Shown here: piece by piece, positions 44,310 through 56,400 of the stretch
How the letters are laid out: each line of letters begins with the position of its first letter
How positions within the stretch are numbered: position 1 is the first letter of the stretch
Assembly: GCA_964036665.1 (NCBI GenBank)
Contig: OZ038526.1
Coordinates: 20,584,001-20,648,000, forward strand
Source of the DNA: Gordius sp. MW1
Lineage: Eukaryota; Nematomorpha; Gordioida; Gordea; Gordiidae
Length of the DNA stretch: 64,000 nucleotides
Reading direction: 5' to 3'
Position numbers and translations under genes: made by a program
The notes under the pieces: generated by a model
What the model was told of the DNA's origin: nothing
What the model saw: the letters and a program-made list of their open reading frames with translations, nothing else
Databases searched by the model: none

Positions 44310-46260
44310 ATGGCACGTTTGAATGATATTCCATATTGTCAGGAATATGACACGGGGGCACAGGTATCAGCCATTAACAAGAAGATATGTAACCAAGTGG
44401 GCAGTCTCAAGTTAAAACAAACTAATGATTTAACCTTGTTTGGTCAAATGACGCTAGATGTTATGGGGGAAGTGATTATTAAAGTGGAAGTTGGATAAAA
44501 GGTTAAGAATTTGTCTGCAATTGTCACTAAAAGCATGGATGTACAGTTGTTTGGGTTACCTTGGATTTTAGAATTCGGTTTGAAGATTTCGAAATGTGTA
44601 AGGATTAACAAAGTCTACAAGGAGGTCAACACAATTCGTAGAAAGTTAAATAATTTAATTAAAGAATTTGCAGTAATTTTCGATAACAGTCACGGAGAAA
44701 TTAATAGCAATCCAGTTCATCTAAATGTAAAAACAGATGCTTGGCAAAATATTTCCTGCTTGTCGTGTCCCCTTTCCCTTAAGAAAACCGATCGAAATGG
44801 AGCTTGAAAGATTGGTTGTGGCTAACATAATTGAAAAAGTGGACCCTATTAAAACTAGAATTGAATGGGCTACACCAACTATAAATGTGAGAAAAAAATG
44901 ATTGTATTAGGATTTGTGGAGATTTTAAAAATACTCTTAAACCCTTTCTCAATAAAGGACTACCATATATTGCCAACCTTTAAAGATATTGCTTCGAATT
45001 TGGTTATGGACAAAGATTAACGAAAATTGATCATAAGGACCCATATCTTCACGATAATAAACCACATATGAGTTACTTTCAGTTTAAATGTATGCCTTTT
45101 GGGTTGTCTTCTGCACCCATAATATTTAAAAGATATATGGATAATTTGCCAAGTGATTGTAAAAAGACCGGAGTATATTTAGATGATGTTATAATAACGG
45201 GTGATGATGATGACGAACATATACGAAATTTAACTGCCGTCTTATGAAAATTGAAGACTGCGGGATTAAGAGCTAAGCTGGACAAAGATACATTTTTAGA
45301 AGAATCAGTACAGTTCTTAGGATACCAGATAGATAAATATGGAATACACCCGACGGCAGATAAAGTGAAAGCAATTAAAGAAGCGCAAGAGCATTTTTGG
45401 GGTTTCTAAATTATCATAAAAAATTTATCCCGAGTGTTCATGATATGTGTTCACTTTTACATTACTTAACTAGTTCAAAATATCGCTGGATGTGGACTTC
45501 ATTAGAACAAGCGGTATTTAAAAATAAAAATATTATTGTCACCAGAAGATACTCTAATACCTTATTCACCTAACCTACCAATTATTTTAGAATGTGATGC
45601 TTCAAATGAAGGATTAGGAGCAGTTTTATTACACAATCTTGCTATTGGTCAACCCACTGCATATGCCTCAAGAACACTCGAGTGCGTAAAAAAAAATGCG
45701 GCCCATGACAAGGAGGCAAGAGCCGTGATATTTAGAGTCAAAAAAGTTCATCCTTACATATTGGGAAAGAAATTTATCTTACGTACCGATCACAAGCCAT
45801 TAGAAAGATTGTTCGGCGAAAATCATAACTTATCCTACATCTGTAACAACCTATTAATTAAATGGGCGTGGAAAATGTCAACCTACGATTATAATTTAGA
45901 ATACTAACCGGGGAGAGATAATAAATTGGCCGATGCGTTATCAAGATTATCAGTACCAGAAACAGGAATATCTAACGTAGAGGATAAAGATGCTCCGTGG
46001 TTAAAATCATAGCTTTAGAAGATTTAAAGATTAAGGGAAGAACGTTAGCTAATGATACTCGTAAAGATTTAACGGTTAAAAAGCTATTAGTACTCGAACA
46101 AGGTTGGAGTGTAAACAGGAACGCTCTCACAAATGAATCAATTCCGTACATTAATAAAAAAGAGGAATTATCAATGGACAAGGATATCATACAATGGAAC
46201 GGACGTATCGTTGTTCCCAACAGTTTTGGCATGACGATACTGATACCTACACAAGGTACA
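44310..46260 (+). pseudogene. pol: Pol of the tRNA-Ser Gypsy, broken
   Basis: Protease remnant EYDTGAQVSAIN (44346). Reverse transcriptase pieces include FKCMPFGLSSAPIIFKRYM and VYLDDVIITGDDDDEH (about 45170). RNase H reads IILECDASNEGLGAVLLHN and FILRTDHKPLERLFG. Several in-frame stops and frameshifts separate them. The linker after RNase H continues to about 46250, where unrelated sequence starts; the integrase catalytic core is absent. The style resembles K02A2.6-type Gypsy elements of invertebrates. Confidence 0.82.
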
Positions 46261-46782
46261 CCCGGGTAGTGTTGTTAATATGCTCGAAATGGTTGTGCTT
46301 GTAATGTGCTAAATCTGGTAATAGGCACATAACTCCTACCATTACCATCAGCATAACGAGCACATGCTGCTTAATAACCCGGTTACTAGCACTGGCAGAT
46401 AAAAGTTGCCATGGCTGCTGGTTGAAAGAGATATAATAACCGGGCATTTAGCAGATTGGATTGATATAAACCGTGGTATCAAACAAATAAGGAAATACGC
46501 GAATCAATTAAAAAAAAGTATTACTAACTTACACTCAGAGGAGACATTAAATATACCAAATGCGAATGAACAAGTCCAAGACCCAATTATTGTGGAAGAA
46601 GGGGTGAAAAACCGTTAGAAATAGGACAGGAGAATCAAAAGAAGTTGATCGTGATGTAGAGAGTTCGTCGCATAACGTTTTGAATATACCAGGAACGATT
46701 TAAACACCGCTGAAAAGAGAAAGCAGATCACATAGGACACCGCTTAGATTAATCGAGGAAATGTAATGTCTAGGGGGGCAAA

Positions 46783-46866
46783 TGTAACATTAGTGTAATG
46801 TATTGTAACGCGTTTTATAAAAGTACATTGTTGTTTTAAATAATCAAAAACTATTTCTAAACAACA
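46783..46866 (+). repeat. 3' LTR of the tRNA-Ser Gypsy
   Basis: 84 bp from TGTAACATTAG to AAACAACA, followed directly by the GCACC duplication. Confidence 0.8.
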
Positions 46867-46871
46867 GCACC

Positions 46872-47446
46872 AGTCATAGACTTTCTCAATTGTAGATGGT
46901 TATAGGCCTTATCTCTCAAACATATTTTAATTTAGTATATAATGTACCAAGATCTAAACTGCCTTTAAATTTAAACCTATTACTATTAAAAGAAATGTAT
47001 TTTTCATTTTAAATAACAAACAGCCCATGAATTTAATGGGGAATATGCGGCATTTGGTGATCAAAATTAAGGGTATAACACTCAGTGCCATAAAACTGTA
47101 CATGAATAAAGTTTGTGTCACAGATTGCAATCTATGAGCTAAACAACTATTAACATACTCAAATATCCTAGCTAATTTGCGGTTAAAGATCTGCTTAAAA
47201 TTTATTAGTACACATCGGGGATTACAACTTTATTTTACAAGTGGCTTGAGGGCCAATTATGCTAATGGCTCAGCTGTTTTTATATTTACAGTGGAGTTTT
47301 TAAAAATCAATTACTAAACAGTTGATTTCAATATGATAGTATGATGTGGTTAAATTTTTTTTTATTATCGGAGCAACAAATTAACAATGACAATTGTTGC
47401 AACATGATATTAAAGGCACTCATAATCTATGTTTTTTAGGCTTTAG
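46872..47446. other. Sequence upstream of the first recognised PAN3 exon
   Basis: Probably a PAN3 intron. No exon, RNA gene or repeat recognised. Confidence 0.45.
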
Positions 47447-50400
47447 CTATCAATGGCAGATATGCTCAGCCTTTCTAATAAAATGGAAATGTCTAATTTA
47501 GTTCATAGTTTTAATTCAACACTATCATTGGCAAACCCCAATAACATCTCTGTCATTTCTTCCCTACCTGACAAAGATCGATATAATTATATGGTTTCAA
47601 CAGTAAACACACCAATCCCATATCAGGTTAATCACCATTTTTAGCTTTTATCAATTTGTAAATGACTATAATTTGTACATTAAGCATGAAGCAAATGGTT
47701 ATCCTATATTCTAGACTAAATGATAAGCTTGTTTATGCTAACTTTATAATGTTTTAGTTTAGTATTTATATTCAAAATTCATCCATATACATTTTTGTTA
47801 ATCAATAAATATATTTAGTAAAATCACTGATCTTAATTATAATGGTTGATTCATAAATTAATTTATGTGCTATATTTACTATTATTAATTATATATTAAA
47901 GGACCTAAAATTCAAATCTAGTATCAATGGAGACTCTAAAATAGCACAAAATTATATTACTATAACTTGTTAATAGAAAATTTTATAGGTATAATTTAAT
48001 AACAGTTCCAATGTGTTTTGCCTAATTACCTTTTTATAATCAAATAAATTTTGGCAAATTTCAAAGTTTGTTTGTGAGGTTTTCTATCCATTCTTCTTAT
48101 ATGCCCACAATAATATTTTCCAGATTAATTCATTTTAAAATTTCTAATATTACAAACTAATCTAAGCAAATCAATTTTTTGGCAAAAAAGAATTTAATTA
48201 AAATGCTTAGGTTTTAGTTTTCATTCTTTATTATTTTATTGCATAAACTCATTGGTAAATGCAAGATATTATTAAAAACTTAATTTTTACTTGAATTTAT
48301 TTTTAAAAATAAAACTTTTAATTTTTAATTTAATTATGATTAAAATTAGCTAATTTTATGTTTAAGATTAAACAACAAAAATTATGCTAATATATATACG
48401 ACATTATGAATTTTATTATTTTTATTTTATAAAACTTTTTTCCATTTTACATGTGTTTAAATAAAAAATGTAATTTAAAATAATTATTAATAAGTGTTTT
48501 TTGATATTATTATTGTTAATTTTACATTTTTAAAGATTTTACCCATTTTCATTGGATAAATTTAAAACTTGGCGGAATTTAGAAATTTTGAATATTTTCT
48601 TTCCCATTTCATTTTAATATTTTATAAATCAAATATAAATTGTGTTTAAAGCTTAATTTGTAACTCAAAATCATCATAATCCCAGATTGTTAGAATAATT
48701 TAAAACTTAAGATGGTAATTTTTAAAATTATTTTAAATGATTTGTAAATTTTAAAGTCAGCCCCATATTTTAAAAAATATCTAATAATTTTTTTTTATTA
48801 TATTTCAGATTAAATATAATATGTGCTAAATCTTAGAAAAGTGTTTGACTTGTGTTTTTTAGGAATCAATAGGGGGGACCACATATTTTTACCCTTCTAC
48901 GGGGGAAGATGCCACACAGCAACAACTTTTAATTTCAAATACGGTGAATTTTGAAAAATATTCAATTATTATTTTATATTTTTAAAGAGATTTTTTTTTA
49001 ATTTTTCATTTTTGAAATTATAAGAATGTTTGTTTTTGTTAAATTTAAATTTTTTTTTTAATTTTGATTTGGATGTTTTTATTAAAATTAAAATTGCTGA
49101 AATTTTTTATTCAGAAAGTTTATTTTTCTCAGGAGTTAATGAGTCCGTCCCCTGTGTTTGGGGCAGGAGGCTTGGACAGAAATCAGCTGATTGCTAGTCC
49201 TCATCACGTGACAGCTACTCCCCCGATGGGAACGAATCGATCCCACACGGCTCCTTCGACCTTTTGCATCCATCCCGCCCTCAAAGATCAGCTGATCGCC
49301 CGAACCCTCGAAATTTATTCCCCCACTCCCCAGATCTCGTATAACGGTAACGCCTCTTTCAACAACAAAAAATTGAAATTTTGATTTTTTTGAATGATTA
49401 TTTTTTATAATTCGTGTGTGAGTGTGTGTGGTAAATATGTTAAATTAACGAAAATATTTGGTAAGATTGTTTATAACTTTATCTTTCTCACTTATTTCAT
49501 TTATTTGGGTTTTAATAAAAATAATTCATAAAAAAGGTTATAATCAATAAAAAAGTTAGAATTGTTTACAGAGCCTTGATTATGATTATGTAAAATTTTG
49601 AGCCTTTAAAAGCAAGATTTAGCACTGCGAAATTGCTTTTAGGAAGGCCCGAGCCCGGACCACTTGCTTTGGTCTGGCTTGATGAGCTAGTGCTAAAAAG
49701 AAGGCCCGAGCCCGGCCCGACCCAAAATCTAGCTACAATTAACGATTTTTTTTATTACTAATCTCATCAATTATTTTTATAAAGTACATATTATGTAAAG
49801 ATGAGATAAATAAATACAAAAGTCAAGAATTATAGATATATTTGGCAAACATTCCGCTATGGCTATTACTATTTTACTTTGGTTTCAATAAACCCAATTT
49901 ATCTTTTAAATTTTCTCTTCCATAGCCTATAAAAGTATTGAAGTTTTTTCGCTCTTTGTATTATTATTATAAAAGATCGTAGCTATATTTCAACCACTGA
50001 AAAATAAATGTTTGAAACGTTGTTTTTTACTTGCTAGGGCTTGTCGTAATATCGGATTTTGCTGCGCAGCAAAAATTGTCCTAAGGGTTGTACTAACATA
50101 GCCGTATCTAAACTTCGAAATCACAGCAGATTTGCATTTCAGACGCATAACATAACAGCGATTTTGTAAGATGCAAATTTTATCCTAAGCTTAAATGTTG
50201 TGTGTTTTTAAATTTTTAGGTTCAGCAAAGTTTAGATTTAATCTCGAGATTTAAAATAACAAAACAAAAATTCGCTTTAACTATTAAAAAACAAAATAAT
50301 AATTATTACAACCTAGTTTGACGCATGAAATTGAATCATCGGATATTTAGGCAAAAATAAAGACGCGCATTTGAATCTGAATCCGATATTAAGACAACTC

Positions 50401-53400
50401 CAATTATACTTTTAGAAGAAAAATAATGTGTATATTTTTTAATTTATCTATTACCTAAATTGTTTAACAGGTCCTTTGCCAGTAACAGTTGAACATTATC
50501 ATTCTTTGATAGCACTGGAGGGGGCCCCTTTAGGACCACTCAATAAATCTGGTGAAATTTTTCCTCGGGGAGTCATGTGTGGTTATCAAACTTCCGCTTT
50601 TAAAGCTGTTGACAGTCGGGATGGAATGGTTTATTGCATGCACAGAATACACGGTTTTTCAATTATGTTTATTTATTTTTAAAATTTATTTTATTATTAT
50701 TTCGAAAAATTAAATTTTAGGCATTGAAATTTGGGGTGTTTAAAGACCCCATCTACTATAGACTATAAGAGAGACTGCTCTTCAATTATAAATAAGTACC
50801 ATTTTTCCGCCGAGGGAAGAATATTTGATTTTAGTAATTTTAGGGTATTTAAAGTGTTTTTAGAACGCAATGAAAAAATATTGAACTAGCTAAACATTAG
50901 AAACAGCATTTTTAAGTATGTATCATTTACAAACTTCGTAAAATTACAAAATAAAAAATACGGTGATGATGTGATGTTAAAGCAATTTAGTGCCATCTGC
51001 ATCTTATTAAATAATCATTTATTAATATTCTTTTTTAATTATTAAATTATGAGGAATGTAAATTCACTTTTTATATTTTAAAAATGGGGTACACTGCAGA
51101 AAGACATGGAGGGTAGTTAAATTCAAAATGGTTGAGTATTTAATGGTGCACAATTTACTGAATGAAACATTTATGATATGAGCAGTCTGCGTAGTCTATG
51201 TTTGAACCATGAATTTATTTCCTAAAGGGAAGAGTGCGATGCTTTATAAGATATTAGATTTTGAAATTAAATTTATTTTATATATACGTGCTATCAAATG
51301 TTTGTTATTGTAATTGTTGTATTAATTATAATATTCGAAATTTAAATTTGTTTAAACTCGAAAACTAAATTTCTATACGATTCCACTCAAAAATGAGTTA
51401 AGTTGGAGAAGTGCTTGTTGGTACTAATTAAATTCTCCCCATATTTTTAAACGTTCCGAGAGGGAAGAATCCGAAACTGAGCATTTAATGCGAAAAAACT
51501 TGGCATTTAATTAGGGTATTACCTGACCAACATAAAGATACGGAAATCACTGGCGGCTTGGAAAAGATTTCAACACATCAACGCGGTTCAATTGAAAGAA
51601 TGCTTTTCCACGAAATCTTTCGGAGATTCTTGTAAGTTTGGTTTTAATCGACTAAACATAAACAGACCAAAAAATTGTTGGTTTATTTTTTTTAGTCGAC
51701 CACTAGGCTTGGTTGAAATTTGCAAACAGACTAGAGTCGAGCATCAAGTTAGTCGACTAAACTTAAAAAGACCAAAGATTTGTTGGTTGTTTTTTCTTAG
51801 TCGACCACTAGGCTTGGTTGAAATTTTAAAACAGACCAAAGTCGAGCGTTAGTCTTGATAGTCGACTAAACATAAACAGATCAAAGAATTTTTGGTTTAT
51901 TTTTTTTAGTCGACCACTAGGCTTGGTTGAAATTTGCAAACAGACTAGAGTCGAGCATCAAGTTAGTCGACTAAACTTAAAAAGACCAAAGATTTGTTGG
52001 TTGTTTTTTCTTAGTCGACCACTAGGCTTGGTTGAAATTTTAAAACAGACCAAAGTCGAGCGTTAGTCTTGATAGTCGACTAAACATAAACAGATCAAAA
52101 AATTGTTGGTTTATTTTTCTTAGTCGACCACTAGGCTTGGTCGAAATGTTGCAAACAGACCAGAGTAGAGTTTAGTCGACTAAATTTAAATAGACCAAAA
52201 TTTGTTGGTTGTTTTTTCTTAGTCGATCACGAGGCTTGGTCCAAATTTTGCAAACAGACCAGAATCGACCGTATGTCTTAGTTAAACCAAAGGTCGATCA
52301 TACAAAGCCCAGCAGTTTTTACAACACTAGGCTGTGGAAACTTATGCTTCTGTGAAAGACTTTTATTTGCTTTCGCAAACAGACTAGCTAATGACCGCTC
52401 GTCGGCTTCGATTTTTTCGACCTCGCCCTGGCCCAAAATCTATTTTATGTTTTTGGGCCCGACTGTTTATTACCTTTATATGTTAAATGTTTTTGGCAAC
52501 TTGTCTGGGTTGTTGCTTTATAACGGTTAGTTGCGAAACTGGCTAAATGATTTCCTGTAAATTAATGATGACCGTTGCTTACTTCTAGTTTTTTATTTTT
52601 CCTGTTTGAATATGAATTTTGGCGCGAAGCTCTCGTATTCGTTTACCGTTATCACGCGGGAACGCAAACACTTATGAATCGCCATTTTCCTACGCCGTGG
52701 GGACGGGGAAAGGGCACGCCCTTGGGAAATTACAACTCAAACCCGAGTAACACATTTGCATTTTTTCATATTTGTTTTCATTTATTAATTATATTTTTAT
52801 TTAGGGATTATTTTTTTGTAAAACTAATAACGGTTTATTTCCAAATCATTGCATATAATACATGCTGAAATAATTTAAATTATTGAGCAGGCATATAGTT
52901 ATTTTTTTGTAGTTTTTAAGTTTTTTAAAATAATTAAATTGATTGTCCATTTACTGAAATTATCATATTTATTTCACAGTCTTTTGGCATTTGTTATATT
53001 CTTAAATTTTGTTAGTCATCTTATTTGAAATTTAAATCTAATGGCGGGCGCCTAATATCCGCAACCGGTTAACGCCCCAAACTCGTATATTCATTCTCTA
53101 CAGGAAATAATCCGGGCACGCCGCATTACAACAACAACGGCCGATCGCCACCATCTTTTTCCGATTCCTGTGCCCAATTCGGTACATCGACAGAAGGGGA
53201 CATGTGGAATTTAATCGTGCAAATCAGCTGTTCCATCAGGGCGGTACACTCGAAAAATCTGTGGTGTGGGGGTTTGGATACCCTAAAGCCCTCTAAAATT
53301 CTCGTCGATCCTTTCACCCAACGGTACACATAGGTTAATAATGGTTAAGATTGAGGCGAACAGCTGATAAAATTACCAAGTAAGGATGTAGCCGCACCAA

Positions 53401-56400
53401 GGGGCGCATATTTTAAAAAGTTCATCCAACATGGCGGCCTATTATTAAGTAACTAAGGGCGCCGCCATTGAGGGAATGAGAATGGCATCGTCAAAGGACT
53501 ATCTTTTCATACCCACCCTTAGTTTAACATTTAATCATGTTTTTCTTTAACTTTGAACATCTTGACTCCCCTCCCGCATACTAGTAGGAGAGAAAAGGGT
53601 GATCAATCAAAGCTTTTGAAAGATAACCCTCTTTCCCTCTCCTTCCTTCCCGTGCAACTTACTCCCTCCCTTACCATGTACATGTTTTCGCCACTCTTGC
53701 AATTGACTTTGCACTTTTTTATAATTTGGTGGTTTTGGTCATAAATTTGTCTATTTTTGCATTTTCATTTTAAAATGTGGCTTAAATTTTAAAACTATTG
53801 CGTGGAATTTTAAATTAAAAAACTATTATTTTTAAAGTTTAAAATTATAAAATTTTTGACACTAACGTATACATTTCAAAATTGGTAAGAAATTTGAATA
53901 AAATTTATAAAGTTGTTATAAAAATAAATTAAGTTATTACATTTTTTTACATAGTATAACATATATTTTGGGGAAAAATTAGAATATCAAATAAATATTT
54001 TAATTCAAACCTTAAAAATATTATTAAAAAATTTAATAAAAATGTCACTCTACATTTTGAACTTTGACAATTTTTTTCAGCTTTTTTTTATATTGTTGAT
54101 CCCTTATTACAAAATTGCCAAAAAATCGACAAATTACTGACAAAAAGCACCAACTTATAAATAGGGGCAAAGTCAAATGAAAGAGTGGGGTAAGGAAGAG
54201 AATAAGTTGAAAGGAAGGAGAGGGAAAGGGCGTTCTCTTTCAAAAGCTTTGATTGACTATTCTTTCCTACTAGTGAGCGGGGAAAGAGTCAAGATGTTCA
54301 AAGTTAAAGAAAAACGCTGTATATGTCTCAAACATGGCTGCCTACCTCCTTGCTTAATATTTTTATCAGCTGTTCCCCACTCGATTCCGTAGAATTCATT
54401 CATTAATTAAATTCAGAATTCGAATAAATTGTTTGGGAATGGCGGACATTTTGAATCAAGACAGTTCCGATAATTTTCCCAATATGGCCTCCATGATATC
54501 CCATCACCAGGTAAACTCAATCGCGCCACCAAATTAGTGGCGCTCGAAAATTAATTAATTTTGTAAAAAACAAGATTAGTACCATTTTTTATGATAAACC
54601 TAAATTTGATTTGTTAGATATTTTAGTTATAGTTTGAAAATTATAGCTTTAGCTCTTCACAACAAATTGTTTAGTTGAAATTAGTGTTGTAAAAACGGCT
54701 GGGTTTTGTTTGTGCGTTGAGAACTTTTATTTAAAGTGTATATGTTCTCCTAATTATAATTTAATCTTTCTGCTCTAACTTGTCGATCGATAACTTCAGA
54801 AATCTTTTTCATTTTGACTTCATAATTTTTTGTTGTTGTTAAATTATTTCACGTTCAGCAAGAAGATCTGACGGCTTTGGGAAAATTGATCTTAGCTCTT
54901 GCTTCGAATTCCTTAACTTCATACCTACCACAGCATACAGCTATGTGTCTCAGGCTGGTGGCCCAAAAATATTCAACCGATCTCAAAAATGTCGTCATGT
55001 ATATGAAAAAAACATAATATTCATTTTACTGTTTTTTTATTTATTTTTATCGGCGAGATTTTAAACCCGTAGGCGAAATTATTATCTTTCACTACCTTGT
55101 TTTACCCACATTTAATTAGACACTCTTTAGTGCGTGTTAATATTTGCCTCAAAGATGGCTGCCAACACCCTTTGCCTAATAATTATTATCGGGTTTGTGG
55201 GCGACCTAAGCGTAGTGTTGTAAAGACGAGGCTGGGTCTTGTTTGGTCGACCTTTGGTTTTAGTCGTCTAAACATAAATAGACCAAAGGTTGGTGTCTGT
55301 TTTTCTTGGTCGCATAAATAGCTCAAAGGTTTTAGGTCAAACTTTTGGTCTGTTTATGTTACGTCGACTAAAAAAGGTCGACTAAACAAAACCCAGCCGT
55401 TTTAACAACACTACGAGTGTGTACGTATTTTTAGGCAATTTTTAATCAGAGATAGATAGACTAATTTGTTTAAGCATACAAAATTTGATATAACTAAATT
55501 ATCATATCTACCTTCCACAATATTAACCACATTCAGTAGTGGGTAGAATCTAGCTTAGTCAAATTTTCTTTGTAGACAGGACTTTTTATACTCTTTTTGC
55601 ACTTAGGTTATAAATCCCTAATCTCAAATTTTTTGTCTTAAATCCTTAACTCATAGATATTTGTTGAATCCCTCACCCCCCGGGCTGGGAGGGGGCGCAG
55701 ACGGCACGACCCTCAACGCCAATGGTCACGTGATACATGGGCACCCCCGTAAGAGCATAAACGACATCATGCCCATGATTGGGGCGCGATTTTATGGGCA
55801 TCTTGAGACTGCCTACGCCAAATTTGATTGCCTTCAAGATGAATTGGCTAAGGTGAGAGGGCTAATATATATTCCTCTTAGGGACAATGTGCAAGATTAG
55901 GTCTTCAAAGCAATAAGCGTGTTACAGTTATGATATTAAGTGCGTACAAGTTAGTGTTGTTAATACGGCTGGGTTTTGTTTTGTAGACCCTTGGTTTTGG
56001 CCGGCTAAACATAAACAGACCAAAGGTTTGTCGACCTCTAGGCTTTATCGAAATTTGTAACAAAGATCAGAGTCGATATATTAAAGATCGACCAAACAAA
56101 ATAAAGCCGTTTTTACAACACTAGTACAATGAAAACTAATTTATAACTTCGAGTCGATTTTTTGGTCGGTAGAATGTTAAATATGTTGGTAATTTATAAT
56201 GTTCGCTTGAAAATATAAATAATTTTGAAATTTTGACTCTTGTGGTTGATGTGTGATGCTTAGATAATAGTGGGGTAATATAATGTTAATGTGCGATTTT
56301 GATAAATTTAGATATTTAATAAGGTGTGAATAAGTTTGTTATACAATAAATTTAACTTCATTCTCACTTTTCTCCTCCCATTCGCCTTTTTTAACAATAA

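Larger units (their letters stand above)
41930..46866 (+). mobile_element. Decayed Ty3/Gypsy element with tRNA-Ser primer site
   Basis: Short LTRs (92 and 84 bp) share GTAATGTATTG, ACGCGTTT, ATAAAAGTACAT and AACTATTTCTAAA. The 5-bp duplication GCACC (41925-41929 and 46867-46871) is perfect. A polypurine tract (AGGGGGGCAAA) precedes the 3' LTR. The interior is broken by stops and frameshifts, by a 1.4-kb hAT derivative, and by loss of the integrase region. It is older than the tRNA-Trp-type elements and unrelated to them at the sequence level. Confidence 0.88.

Noticed and set aside
45536..45907. RNase H ORF as an active retroelement
   Set aside because: The surrounding pol has multiple stops and lacks the integrase core; it is a surviving open stretch in a dead element.
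47453..47644. Short 63-codon ORF as a stand-alone gene
   Set aside because: It overlaps a PAN3 exon with a clear acceptor (CTTTAG) and donor (CAG|GTTAAT); the ORF continues only into the intron.
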